Assembly (NCBI GenBank): GCA_964606415.1
Contig: CAZSGN010000006.1
Location: forward strand, 1 to 23,194
Direction of reading: 5' to 3'
From: CAZSGN01 sp964606415
GTDB taxonomy: Bacteria; Bacteroidota; Bacteroidia; Bacteroidales; JBBRXJ01
DNA length: 23,194 nt
The position numbers and the translations under genes are program-made. The stretch's first letter is position 1. Each line of letters starts with the position of its first letter. Under the pieces are notes generated by a model that saw nothing but the letters and a program-made list of their open reading frames with translations, ran no database searches and was not told the DNA's origin. Below are positions 1 through 7,719 of the stretch, one piece after another.

Positions 1-1078
1 CGGAGCCTGTTAGTGTAGCTATGTCTATTACCAATGAGGGATTATATTTTCGGGCATAACTTAACGCGTCTGCCAAAACCATTCTCCCCTCAGCATCAGT
101 ATTCATCACTTCTACTGTGGTTTTATCATGCATGGTAATAATGTCTCCGGGAACATAAGCGTTTCCATCAGGACGATTGTCGGTCGAAGGAATAAGGCCG
201 ATAACATGTACTGGTAGTTTTTCCAGTGCTGTGGCATATACCGAAGCAATGACTGCTGCTGCTCCTCCCATGTCTGATTTCATGTAGTCCATGCTATTGG
301 GAGTGGGTTTTAAACTTAAACCCCCGGTGTCATAGACAATGCCTTTACCAACCAATACAACAGGTTGAGCGTTCACCGGGCTTTCGGGTTTCCACTCCAT
401 AATGGTGAAAGTGGGTGGATCTATGCTTCCTTTATTTACTGCGAGAAGGCCTCCCATGCCTAATGCAGAAATCTGTTCTTTATCCAGAATATTAACTTTA
501 ACGCCGGCTTCATGGCCTCTTTGATATGCTTCTTCTGCAAGCTGTGTGGCGCTTAAATAATTCAGGGGTTGATTAACCAGATCCCGGGCCAAAAAAATAC
601 CCTGACTAAGATGTAATAGTTCGTTTTTTTCTGATTCACCAAATGATTCGCTTTTTACATATAACGAATTTATTCCGGGAGTATCTTCTTCTTTCTTTTT
701 ATGTTCATCAAAGGTGTAAGAACTTAAAATAAAACCCTCGGCAAAGGCCATGAGTTCCTCTTTTTCAACTTTTAATGTTGTTAGAAAAATATTGTTATCT
801 GTTATTTCTCCTGTAGCCTCGAATACTTGATGGCCTGTTCTTCGAAGTCCTTCTATATGATCATTTTTGTCTTTTTCTGGTTTAGAAATAATGACCAGAA
901 ATATCCACTTGTCATATTTATTAATAGGAATATGAAATTTTTTGCGATTAATGCAGCTGGAAATGTATTGTTGTTCTGCTTCGGTGAAAAAACTTCTGAA
1001 ATCACTTTTCTCATGGGCTAATAATATAACAGAGTCGCTTGGGGGTATTTGTTTTGTTAAAAAAATTTCAGTAATCAT
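1..1078 (-). CDS. pepA: Leucyl aminopeptidase (M17 family), C-terminus cut by window edge
   Basis: Reading leftward from an ATG at 1078, 359 codons stay open to base 1, so only the C-terminal part is missing (the family is usually about 470-500 residues). M17 enzymes are two-metal cytosolic exopeptidases that remove N-terminal residues from peptides. The catalytic half is intact as far as it goes. VGKGIVYDTGG carries metal ligands K245 and D250, K257 is the catalytic lysine, D269 lies in KSDMGGAA, and the family signature NTDAEGRM supplies D328, E330 and R332. The spacing agrees with E. coli PepA, and the signature differs from the usual NTDAEGRL only in its last residue. The first ~160 residues are the poorly conserved N-terminal domain. 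It is divergent from mqnC, with a good -7 box 24 bp upstream. The family call is firm; substrate preference cannot be read from sequence. Confidence 0.95.
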   Translation of the reverse strand, partial: MITEIFLTKQIPPSDSVILLAHEKSDFRSFFTEAEQQYISSCINRKKFHIPINKYDKWIFLVIISKPEKDKNDHIEGLRRTGHQVFEATGEITDNNIFLTTLKVEKEELMAFAEGFILSSYTFDEHKKKEEDTPGINSLYVKSESFGESEKNELLHLSQGIFLARDLVNQPLNYLSATQLAEEAYQRGHEAGVKVNILDKEQISALGMGGLLAVNKGSIDPPTFTIMEWKPESPVNAQPVVLVGKGIVYDTGGLSLKPTPNSMDYMKSDMGGAAAVIASVYATALEKLPVHVIGLIPSTDNRPDGNAYVPGDIITMHDKTTVEVMNTDAEGRMVLADALSYARKYNPSLVIDIATLTGS

Positions 1079-1503
1079 AAATTGATTTTTTCGGTTTGGC
1101 ACAAAGATATAATAATAAAAATCATCCTTTTATTGTATTTGATTTTTTTAATTTATCCAATTATTTTTTGTTTATAGGGTCTCTGCCCATAAGGTCAGAT
1201 TTTTGATAAATAATGTTTAATTTCGCAAGTAGCTTTTGTTTGACTTTCGCAGTTACCAGAGAGATAAAGAGCCCTGATTCTTAGGAAAATGACAGATGAC
1301 AAACAAGTAAAGTGTTTTTTTTCTTTATTATATTGGCTGCTTTTACAGCTTAGTTTTAGTGTCAGATAAATTCAATAATACCCAATTTGAGGGATTCTTA
1401 TCAGAATTGCGCAAACAAATCAGAAGGTGTAAGGCTTTCATGTCACTCAATTTAGGTAACAGGAACAAAGAAGTTAAGATGAAACTCAAGTAAATATTAT
1501 AAT
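1079..1503. other. 425-bp AT-rich spacer between divergent genes
   Basis: It holds the aminopeptidase promoter at its left end. I could not find a TAnnTTTG box for mqnC near 1504. A 26-codon frame at 1289-1369 begins with a charged N-terminus followed by a hydrophobic stretch (LLYWLLLQLSFS) and then stops. The downstream frames do not continue it convincingly, so I do not call it a gene. No hairpin with a T-run was seen. Confidence 0.4.
1102..1109 (-). promoter_or_regulatory. Bacteroidota -7 box of the aminopeptidase gene
   Basis: TATCTTTG on the minus strand matches the Bacteroidota sigma-ABfr -7 consensus TAnnTTTG. It would start a transcript about 15-20 nt before the ATG at 1078. I see no clear TTTG -33 box at the expected spacing, so this is a single-box prediction. 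Confidence 0.5.
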
Positions 1504-2601
1504 ATGGCATGGAAAAAACGTCTTTTTGCAACCATTGAAGGTGAATGCTTAACAATAAATGATGCATTAGATATTTATCAACATGCTCCATTGGCCATGT
1601 TAATGCGCGCAGCTCATTTAGTCCGTTTGAAAAAGCATCCAGCTCGTGAAGTTTCCTGGATTATTGACCGGAATGTGAATATTACCAATGTTTGCATGTC
1701 TCACTGCCGTTTTTGTAATTTTTGCCGGAAAAACAGTGATGAAGATGCTTATATTACATCAATTAATCAGTACAAAGAGAAAATTGATGTTTTATATGAA
1801 CAAGGAGGTAATCAACTGCTTTTGCAGGGTGGAATGCATCCTGACCTGGGAATTGATTTCTATGTAGATATTTTCAGTCATTTAAAAAATCTTTATCCTG
1901 ACTTAAAACTTCATGCTTTAGGCCCGCCTGAAATTGTTCATATCGCCAATATCGAGAAAATGACTTTTAAACAGGTTTTACAGGAATTACAAAAGGCTGG
2001 GCTTGACAGTTTACCTGGTGCGGGAGCTGAGATTCTTGTTGACCGGGTCAGGAAAATTGTTTCTCCTGCTAAGGCGATGACCAATGAGTGGCTGGAAGTG
2101 ATGCATCAGGCGCATGAGATTGGTTTGACAACTTCTGCGACCATGATGTTTGGCCATGTTGAAACCATCCCCGAACGTATAGAACATTTGGCGAGAATTC
2201 GTGAGGTTCAGGATCAGAAACCACCTGGCGAAAAAGGGTTTATCTCTTTTATTCCCTGGCCTTTTCAGGATGAAAATACCTGGTTGAAATTAAAAGGGGG
2301 AGTAACAAATTCATCCACTGCAGCTGATTATTTACGATTGATTGCTTTGTCCCGCTTATTTCTTCATAATGTTGACCATATTCAGGCTTCATGGCTTACT
2401 GTAGGAAAAGATATTGGGCAACTTTGTCTTTATGCCGGCGCTGATGATTTTGGGTCTGTGATGATCGAGGAGAATGTGGTTTCATCTGCTGGTGCTCACT
2501 TTCAGATGGGGCCTGAAGAAATGCAAAGTACTATTTGTGAAGCTGGTTTTATTCCGGTTAAGCGCAATCAGCAGTTTGAAAAACAACGAAACCAACACTA
2601 G
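1504..2601 (+). CDS. mqnC: Cyclic dehypoxanthinyl futalosine synthase MqnC (radical SAM)
   Basis: This is a 365-residue radical SAM enzyme of the futalosine route to menaquinone. MqnC cyclises dehypoxanthine futalosine to the spiro (cyclic) intermediate in the cytosol. The 4Fe-4S ligands form CMSHCRFC (C64, C68, C71), and a further cysteine, C74, sits where the family usually has an aromatic residue. Other family landmarks are LLQGGMHPDL, LHALGPPEI, GLDSLPGAGAEIL, TMMFGHVET, FIPWPFQ, IQASWLTVGKDIGQL and GADDFGSVMIEENVV. The last two groups separate MqnC from its paralogues MqnE and CofH/CofG. The ATG at 1504 gives the usual family length. It stands alone on the plus strand, so the other mqn genes must lie elsewhere. 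The extreme C-terminus (KQRNQH) is encoded by a purine/AC-rich stretch resembling the repeat unit found 180 bp downstream. Confidence 0.93.
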   Translation: MAWKKRLFATIEGECLTINDALDIYQHAPLAMLMRAAHLVRLKKHPAREVSWIIDRNVNITNVCMSHCRFCNFCRKNSDEDAYITSINQYKEKIDVLYEQGGNQLLLQGGMHPDLGIDFYVDIFSHLKNLYPDLKLHALGPPEIVHIANIEKMTFKQVLQELQKAGLDSLPGAGAEILVDRVRKIVSPAKAMTNEWLEVMHQAHEIGLTTSATMMFGHVETIPERIEHLARIREVQDQKPPGEKGFISFIPWPFQDENTWLKLKGGVTNSSTAADYLRLIALSRLFLHNVDHIQASWLTVGKDIGQLCLYAGADDFGSVMIEENVVSSAGAHFQMGPEEMQSTICEAGFIPVKRNQQFEKQRNQH

Positions 2602-2625
2602 CCAGTAGCGTAGTTATACAGCGTG

Positions 2626-2682
2626 CACAGAGAAATTTCTAACACCGTGCTCCTCTGTGAATCCTCTGTGACACACTGTGAC
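2626..2682. repeat. CTCTGTG-type short repeats with inverted partner
   Basis: Two 11-bp units beginning TCCTCTGTGA (2651-2672) are followed by a third, degenerate unit ACACTGTGAC (2673-2682). An inverted CACAGAG at 2626-2632 could pair with CTCTGTG at 2653-2659, giving a 7-bp stem. It lies just after the mqnC stop, but no T-run follows, so a terminator role is not supported. Non-coding spacer. Confidence 0.5.
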
Positions 2683-2708
2683 CCAAAAATGTTTATCAAT
2701 AAAGTCTC

Positions 2709-2775
2709 AAACAAGGAACAAAGAATCCGTCAGTGGGCGGACAGGCGACGAACAAGGAACAAGGAACAACGAACC
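2709..2775. repeat. Heptamer tandem repeat AACAAGG, tract A
   Basis: Units of exactly 7 bp run head to tail: AACAAGG, AACAAAG, then after a GC-richer insert AACAAGG, AACAAGG, AACAACG, AACC. The insert holds an imperfect palindrome (TCCGTC agtg GGCGGA, 2726-2741). The tract lies between the convergent ends of mqnC and the minus-strand gene starting at 3595. The heptamer is related by one or two substitutions to units in the spacer at 10077-10221. Confidence 0.6.
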
Positions 2776-2782
2776 ATTTCTT

Positions 2783-3595
2783 CTAATCATCCAGTTTTGC
2801 TGTTTGTTTGCAATTATAATAAATACGGGTGCGATTGTCGATCATTAAAGGGTAATTGAATTGGTTGTATAAATAATGAAGGGAAGTTGTATCCCGATCA
2901 CCTTTGATCATAAATCGTTGCCTGACTTTGTATGTGGAGTCACGTTGATAGATGGTGATGGCTTCTTTAATTCCATGTTCGGCATTGGCTGGTGCATAAC
3001 CATATATCAGTTCCTTCTGGTTAACCATCATGCCCAGGTGACTGAATGGATTATGAGCATTGTCGTATTTGAATAAGATTGATTTCATTGATGTACTGTC
3101 CACATCAAAGAAGTGGGCAGCAATCGGCAAATGATCATGGTATTCATAATTGATGATTTGATAAAGCTTTTTGTTAAAAAAGATATATTCGGTGACAATT
3201 TGACTTTTATCGTTGTAACGGAATCGTTTTGTAATAAAATTACCGCTGGCTTTAATGGTTTTCAACCTCCCTTTCTCATAGATATAACTGGCTTTGTCTT
3301 TGAATTGGTGAGAACGGGATTTGATCTCCGCAAGGCCTTGTTTGCTATATTTATAATGATAGATTTTCTTGTGTTTTGCTCCTTCCCAAAAAGAAGTGAT
3401 TGTTTTAAGGGTATCTTTTTGGTAGTTGAAATTGAGTATAGCGTCTTTCGTATTCCCTTCTATTACAATTTTTGTAGGCTGGCAGGTAAAGCCTGATGTT
3501 TCTTTGTGTTGTCTTTCTTTACATTTAATAAAGGAAAGAGAAAAAACACAAGAAATGAATATTATTATAATGGTATGTTTAATTTTATTGTTCAT
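2783..3595 (-). CDS. Secreted YD-repeat-like protein, possible lipoprotein
   Basis: A 270-residue protein that I do not recognise by name. It starts with a basic N-terminus and a hydrophobic segment (residues 7-23). C25 follows the segment but is preceded by Ile-Lys, a poor lipobox, so lipidation is uncertain. The body consists of irregular beta-hairpin-like units in which aromatic pairs recur every ~20-25 residues (IYHYKYS, SYIYEKGRL, RFRYNDK, INYEYHD, ILFKYDN). This resembles YD/Rhs-type or DUF4595-like repeats seen in many Bacteroidota surface proteins; the similarity is by eye. Its ATG lies inside the end of fmt (11-bp overlap), which suggests translational coupling as the last gene of a ribBA-fmt cluster. 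Function unknown. Confidence 0.75.
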   Translation of the reverse strand: MNNKIKHTIIIIFISCVFSLSFIKCKERQHKETSGFTCQPTKIVIEGNTKDAILNFNYQKDTLKTITSFWEGAKHKKIYHYKYSKQGLAEIKSRSHQFKDKASYIYEKGRLKTIKASGNFITKRFRYNDKSQIVTEYIFFNKKLYQIINYEYHDHLPIAAHFFDVDSTSMKSILFKYDNAHNPFSHLGMMVNQKELIYGYAPANAEHGIKEAITIYQRDSTYKVRQRFMIKGDRDTTSLHYLYNQFNYPLMIDNRTRIYYNCKQTAKLDD

Positions 3596-4580
3596 TGCTT
3601 TTAAAAGCGACCAAATGCTTAATAGAATGGCCTCTTAAAAATTCTTCGGCTGACATACTTCGTTTACCCGAGAGTTGTATTTTTTGAATATCCAGAGCAC
3701 CCTTTCTGGTTGCAACCAATAGTTTATCCGGATATTCTTTGAGAATATTTCCCGGTGTTGATTTGATTTTAATATTGCTATCCGGACTGGCTTGTAATAT
3801 TTTGCATTCTGTTTGTTTTCCGTCGGAATGGATAAGGTTAGACCAGGCCCCCGGATAAGGGCTTAATCCCCGGATAAAATTATGTAATTCCTGTGCGTTT
3901 TGTGTCCAGTTAATTTGCCGGTCTTCACGATGAATTTTTGGCGCGGTTTTGGGTTTTTCCCCGGGTTTAAGTAATTCTTCCTGTTTAATCGGTTGGATAT
4001 TTCCTGCTTCCAGTTCTTCCAGGGTTTTGATAACCAGTTTAGCTCCAACTTCCATTAGTTGGTCATGAATTGTTCCGGCATTGTCTTCCGGCTGAATATT
4101 AATTTTTTCCTGCAATAATAAATTACCCGTGTCTATTTCTTTTTCGATCATAAAAGTAGACACACCTGTGATCTTTTCTCCATTCATTATGGCACGGTTA
4201 ATAGGTGCTGCTCCGCGGTAATGGGGGAGGAGAGAACCATGCAGGTTAATAGTGCCGCCCCGGGGAAGAGCCCATACTGCTTCGGGGAGCATGCGAAAAG
4301 CGACAACGATAAAATAATCGGCATGATAATTTTTTAATTGTGAGATAAAATCCGGGTCTTTTAAATGGGTGGGTTGTAGAATGTCCAGATTATGTTGGCG
4401 TGCAAATTTTTTTACATCCGATTCTCTGAGTTTTTTGCCCCTGCCGGCAGGTTTATCCGGACTGGTTATAACGGCAGGTACATCAAATCCTTCTTGAATT
4501 AATGTTTCAAGCGTTCTTACTGCGAATTCTGGTGTACCCATGAATACGACACGAATATTATTTTTATTCCTCAGATTCAC
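3585..4580 (-). CDS. fmt: Methionyl-tRNA formyltransferase
   Basis: Formylates the methionine on initiator tRNA using 10-formyl-tetrahydrofolate, in the cytosol, before translation initiation. The N-terminal Rossmann-type domain opens with IRVVFMGTPEFAV. The catalytic triad is visible as N112 and H114 in NLHGSLLPHYRGAAPI and D150 in EIDTGNLL, close to E. coli N108/H110/D146. The C-terminal OB-like domain ends near EEFLRGH. Start choice: the longest open frame begins at a TTG at 4613, 50 bp inside ribBA, and there is no ATG before the first beta strand. The GTG at 4580 gives 331 residues, family-like numbering and a 17-bp overlap with ribBA, so I prefer it. The TTG cannot be excluded. It is followed, overlapping by 11 bp, by the secreted protein at 2783-3595. 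Confidence 0.93.
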   Translation of the reverse strand: MNLRNKNNIRVVFMGTPEFAVRTLETLIQEGFDVPAVITSPDKPAGRGKKLRESDVKKFARQHNLDILQPTHLKDPDFISQLKNYHADYFIVVAFRMLPEAVWALPRGGTINLHGSLLPHYRGAAPINRAIMNGEKITGVSTFMIEKEIDTGNLLLQEKINIQPEDNAGTIHDQLMEVGAKLVIKTLEELEAGNIQPIKQEELLKPGEKPKTAPKIHREDRQINWTQNAQELHNFIRGLSPYPGAWSNLIHSDGKQTECKILQASPDSNIKIKSTPGNILKEYPDKLLVATRKGALDIQKIQLSGKRSMSAEEFLRGHSIKHLVAFKSNEQ

Positions 4581-5844
4581 CTGTTTGATTGCTTTGTTTT
4601 TTGACTGTTTCAATATCCTCTTTTGTTAACTCAAGAAAATGTCCCATTTTGTCTTTTTTTGTCTTAAGATAAAAGAAATTATAGGGATTGGATTCGATTT
4701 CGAGACTTACGTTATCCATGATTTCAAGGCCATAACCTTCGAGTCCTGCACGCTTAACAGGATTGTTGGTCATTAGTTTTATTTTTTTAAGTCCCAGTTC
4801 TCTTAAAATACTGGCTCCCACTCCGTAATCCCTTTCATCTTCCTGAAAACCAAGATCAATATTGGCCTGTACAGTATCACGGCCCTCTTCTTGTAATTTG
4901 TATGTTTTGATTTTGTTGAAAAGGCCTATTCCACGTCCTTCCTGGTTAAGATAGATAATGGCTCCCTGACCTTTCTGGTCAATCATTTCCATGGCTTTAT
5001 GTAATTGAGGGCCACAGTCACATCGCTTAGATCCGAAAATATCGCCGGTAATGCAGGAAGAATGAACGCGAACCAAAACAGTATCTTCTTCTGTCCATTC
5101 ACCTTTAATTAAAGCGATATGTTCCAGCCCATTCGATTTTTGTTTAAAAGGGATAAGCCGGAATTCTCCATGTGCTGTCGGTAATTTAACTTCGACGCCT
5201 TTTTCAACAATACTGTCTCGTTTGGCTTGATACGAGATCAAATCTTTAATTGAAATGATCTTAAGATCGAATTTATCAGCAATTTCAAAAAGTTGCGGTA
5301 ACCTGGCCATTGTCCCGTCTTCATTCATGATCTCAACAAGTGCGCCTCCTGGTTCTAAGCCAGCTAATCTTGTAAGGTCCACAGCGGCTTCTGTATGTCC
5401 GGCCCGCCGCAAAACGCCTTTTTCTTTTGCTATAAGGGGGAAAATATGGCCGGGACGCCCCAGATCCTCCGACTTGGTCGATGGGTCAACCAAAGCATTA
5501 ATTGTTTTAGCACGGTCGTGTGCTGATATGCCTGTTGTACATCCATGGCCGGTTAAGTCAACGGATATGGTGAAATGGGTGTTATGTAGTGAGGTATTGT
5601 CATGCACCATTGGCTCAAGTTCTAACTTTTCGCATCTCTTTTCAGTTAGGGGAGTACATATTAATCCCCGGCCTTCTTTGGCCATAAAATTCACAATTTC
5701 AGGTGTAACAAGTTCTGCGGCTGCTACAAAGTCACCCTCGTTTTCACGATCTTCATCATCCACCACAATGATAATCTTACCGTTTCTAATGTCCTCAATC
5801 GCCTCTTCTACGGTATTAAATGGTTTATTTTGTTGATTATCCAT
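4564..5844 (-). CDS. ribBA: Bifunctional 3,4-DHBP synthase / GTP cyclohydrolase II
   Basis: A 426-residue fusion that supplies both entry reactions of riboflavin synthesis. Ribulose 5-phosphate is converted to 3,4-dihydroxy-2-butanone 4-phosphate (RibB, residues ~8-205), and GTP to the diaminopyrimidinone (RibA, ~212-410). RibB shows the acidic metal loop DDEDRENEGD (29-38), then TGHGCTTGISAHDR, RPGHIFPL and RRAGHTEAAVDL. RibA has the zinc ligands C264, C275 and C277 in SSCITGDIFGSKRCDCG, then NQEGRGIG, RDYGVGA and NNPVKRAGLEGYGL. Both active sites look complete. The ATG at 5844 gives the expected start and lies ~33 bp from a -7 box. It leads an overlapping set with fmt, a pairing of vitamin and translation genes that may simply be packing. 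Confidence 0.96.
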   Translation of the reverse strand: MDNQQNKPFNTVEEAIEDIRNGKIIIVVDDEDRENEGDFVAAAELVTPEIVNFMAKEGRGLICTPLTEKRCEKLELEPMVHDNTSLHNTHFTISVDLTGHGCTTGISAHDRAKTINALVDPSTKSEDLGRPGHIFPLIAKEKGVLRRAGHTEAAVDLTRLAGLEPGGALVEIMNEDGTMARLPQLFEIADKFDLKIISIKDLISYQAKRDSIVEKGVEVKLPTAHGEFRLIPFKQKSNGLEHIALIKGEWTEEDTVLVRVHSSCITGDIFGSKRCDCGPQLHKAMEMIDQKGQGAIIYLNQEGRGIGLFNKIKTYKLQEEGRDTVQANIDLGFQEDERDYGVGASILRELGLKKIKLMTNNPVKRAGLEGYGLEIMDNVSLEIESNPYNFFYLKTKKDKMGHFLELTKEDIETVKKQSNQTGESEE

Positions 5845-5876
5845 AAAATCTTATTCTTTGTTATCGGAACTTTTTG

Positions 5877-5884
5877 CAAAATTA
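5877..5884 (-). promoter_or_regulatory. Candidate -7 box of ribBA
   Basis: TAATTTTG on the minus strand fits TAnnTTTG and would start a transcript ~25 nt upstream of the ATG at 5844. No convincing -33 box is present, and the surrounding sequence is AT-rich, so chance matches are likely. Confidence 0.35.
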
Positions 5885-6095
5885 AAATAATAGAATCGAA
5901 ATGTGGTGTTTTATTATAAAAATACCTTTGCAAATATTTTTTATTCTGACTCTCAGCTAGCTATGGCTTGTTAAGTAATCAGCAGAGGGCTTCAAATCTT
6001 TCTCATTTTTTATTTGAATTTTTGCTTCTCATTCAATCGTTATCATGTTGACGTGAAAACTTGGAAGGAAGGTGACCTTATTTAATTAATGTTGT

Positions 6096-6337
6096 TTAAG
6101 CTCATTCAAAAAACAGGGATAGCTCATCATGAATATTGTCTCCGGTTTTCTCAAGGTGGAGCGCTTTTTCGACTTCGTTTCTTGTTGCTCCATGCGCCCC
6201 GGCATAAACTAAACCGAGCGCACTATATATGCTAACTGGAGAGAAAAAAATATTTTCATCACTTTGTTCGGTACTTATTTCTTCAAGTAAATCAAATGCA
6301 AACATGTTCATGCTCTTTATAAATGTTGCATTTTTTT
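6096..6337 (-). repeat. Direct repeat copy 1 (242 bp) of serpin 5' coding segment
   Basis: It matches 7347-7587 base for base except for one extra C at 6106. The left limit is TTAAGCTCATT, and the right limit is a T-run (seven T here, eight in the other copy), so one junction sits in a homopolymer. Identity includes all third-codon positions, so the copies are recent or recently homogenised. Confidence 0.95.
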
Positions 6338-6452
6338 CAATGGAATATGAAAAATCTTGTGGTGGGGAATTAATCTCTATTATTTGAAATGATTGGGAAT
6401 ACAATAATGTGGTTTTTAACAATATTGTTAAGAATATTAATATATTTTTCAT
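6102..6452 (-). CDS. Truncated serpin copy, N-terminal fragment, probable pseudogene
   Basis: A 116-residue frame with its own signal peptide (residues 1-20, LLYSQ) and a short unique stretch to about residue 38. It then continues as an exact copy of the first part of the neighbouring serpin (NATFIKSMNMFAFDLL onward). One inserted base relative to the full copy, a C at 6106, turns FFNEL into FFE-stop. The fragment therefore lacks sheet A, the reactive centre loop and everything else an inhibitor needs. Its ATG overlaps the TGA of the full serpin (ATGA, 6449-6452), so it could be translated by coupling. The leader differs from that of the full serpin (no lipobox cysteine), so this is not a simple tandem duplication. 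It is either decay of a second serpin after gene conversion or a partial copy spliced to another gene's 5' end. A folded function is unlikely. Confidence 0.7.
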   Translation of the reverse strand: MKNILIFLTILLKTTLLYSQSFQIIEINSPPQDFSYSIEKNATFIKSMNMFAFDLLEEISTEQSDENIFFSPVSIYSALGLVYAGAHGATRNEVEKALHLEKTGDNIHDELSLFFE

Positions 6453-7717
6453 GGTGTAAGGTGTTTGATGTGACCTAAAAAGAGTATGTTATTTGTTTTA
6501 TCATCTTTAATGAAAAAGTAAAACGGATGATTTACCTTCATAAGCTTAGGCTGGCTGCTATCAGAATAAGAAGAAACTAATAATGACATTATTGTGCTAC
6601 TTGTTGCTTCTGTTTTGTTCTCATCCAGTTTAATATAACTTGCATGTTTGATTCTTTCAATAGGAGGCATCAAGTTTTCTTTAAATATACGGGAAAAACC
6701 AGAGGTAGATTTAAACACGAGTTTGATGCCTAATTTTTTTAAATAGTTTTCCAGGTTGTACTCTGTTTTTAGAAGCATCTTAGGCATGTACAATTTAACT
6801 CTTTGATTATTTATTTTATTTAAAAGGGTATCATACATAGAATAATCAAGGTAATGTTTACTGTTATCAGTATTATTATCTGGTTTTGGTAATACAATCA
6901 GCATTGAATGGTTATTAATGTATGGTAATTCAACTATTTGTGTTTTATTGTCCTCATAATAATTATAAGCGTTGGTCTGATGCATATATTCAATAGAATC
7001 CTGACGATTGCCGACGCCATAAAAAACATCCTTTGATGTATATTGCGGATTAAATTTATCTTCCCAGGATGCTTCAAAATTAATCGTATTTCCAATAACA
7101 AAACGTGTTAATTTATTGATGTCATTTTTTTTTAGTATTTCCGGGAAAACTTGTTTTGAATGGTTGGCTATGGATTCGTTAATATCATCAAGCGCAATAT
7201 CAGGAGCCCCTATGAAATCTGTTGACAATATCTGAGCATTATATTTATCTTGAGCAAGGTTTTTGAATGATGGTAATATGTCAAATCCATCTTGAATAAT
7301 CAGCGTATTTGTAATATTAATTGAACTGTTATTATTCCCGGCTTGATTAAGCTCATTAAAAAACAGGGATAGCTCATCATGAATATTGTCTCCGGTTTTC
7401 TCAAGGTGGAGCGCTTTTTCGACTTCGTTTCTTGTTGCTCCATGCGCCCCGGCATAAACTAAACCGAGCGCACTATATATGCTAACTGGAGAGAAAAAAA
7501 TATTTTCATCACTTTGTTCGGTACTTATTTCTTCAAGTAAATCAAATGCAAACATGTTCATGCTCTTTATAAATGTTGCATTTTTTTTATTTACCTGGGA
7601 ATTTGATACTTTTCCACTTATCTTATCGTGCTCAACTGTATCAAACCTCTGTTCTGAACAGCCTAATAAGTTTGTTGTAAGAAAAAATATCAATACGTAA
7701 GATAATAGCGTTTTCAT
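6449..7717 (-). CDS. Serpin-family protease inhibitor, lipoprotein
   Basis: A 422-residue serpin, the usual family length plus a leader. The N-terminus is a type II signal peptide with lipobox LLGC (C20), so it should be lipid-anchored and face the periplasm or cell surface. Serpin landmarks are MNMFAFDLLEEI (helix A region), NIFFSPVSIYSALGLVYAGAHGATRNEV, FVIGNTINFEASWEDKF (strand 3A), MLIVLP and the terminal HPFYFFIKDDKTNNILFLGHI. The hinge ENKTEATSST (about 366-375) has the small residues at P12-P9 expected of an inhibitory serpin, with T at P14, but Lys replaces the usual Gly at P15. Counting from the hinge puts P1 near S382 (LLVSS), which suggests a chymotrypsin- or elastase-like target; P1 is only approximate. 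It begins 2 bp after the preceding fragment gene and its stop overlaps the truncated copy's ATG. Confidence 0.93.
   Translation of the reverse strand: MKTLLSYVLIFFLTTNLLGCSEQRFDTVEHDKISGKVSNSQVNKKNATFIKSMNMFAFDLLEEISTEQSDENIFFSPVSIYSALGLVYAGAHGATRNEVEKALHLEKTGDNIHDELSLFFNELNQAGNNNSSINITNTLIIQDGFDILPSFKNLAQDKYNAQILSTDFIGAPDIALDDINESIANHSKQVFPEILKKNDINKLTRFVIGNTINFEASWEDKFNPQYTSKDVFYGVGNRQDSIEYMHQTNAYNYYEDNKTQIVELPYINNHSMLIVLPKPDNNTDNSKHYLDYSMYDTLLNKINNQRVKLYMPKMLLKTEYNLENYLKKLGIKLVFKSTSGFSRIFKENLMPPIERIKHASYIKLDENKTEATSSTIMSLLVSSYSDSSQPKLMKVNHPFYFFIKDDKTNNILFLGHIKHLTP
7347..7587 (-). repeat. Direct repeat copy 2 (241 bp) within the intact serpin
   Basis: It encodes roughly residues 44-123 of the intact serpin. 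It is identical to 6096-6337 except that it lacks one C. It lies about 1.0 kb upstream of copy 1 in the same orientation, so recombination between copies would delete most of the functional serpin. Confidence 0.95.
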
Positions 7718-7719
7718 AA

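Noticed and set aside
1289..1369. 26-codon peptide with a hydrophobic centre upstream of mqnC
   Set aside because: It could be a broken signal peptide, but no downstream frame continues it and nothing shows expression; mentioned only as content of the spacer.
2709..2775. Heptamer tract as a CRISPR array
   Set aside because: Units are 7 bp and contiguous, without spacers, and no cas gene is nearby.
3113..3496. 127-codon plus-strand frame
   Set aside because: It lies antisense within the secreted YD-like gene, whose minus frame has a signal peptide and periodic aromatic repeats; the plus frame has no recognisable domain.
5255..5836. 193-codon plus-strand frame
   Set aside because: Antisense to the strongly conserved RibB domain of ribBA; Ser/Pro-rich composition typical of a shadow frame.
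6096..7587. Serpin repeat as a mobile element end or composite transposon
   Set aside because: No transposase, terminal inverted repeats or target duplication; the repeat lies wholly in serpin coding sequence.
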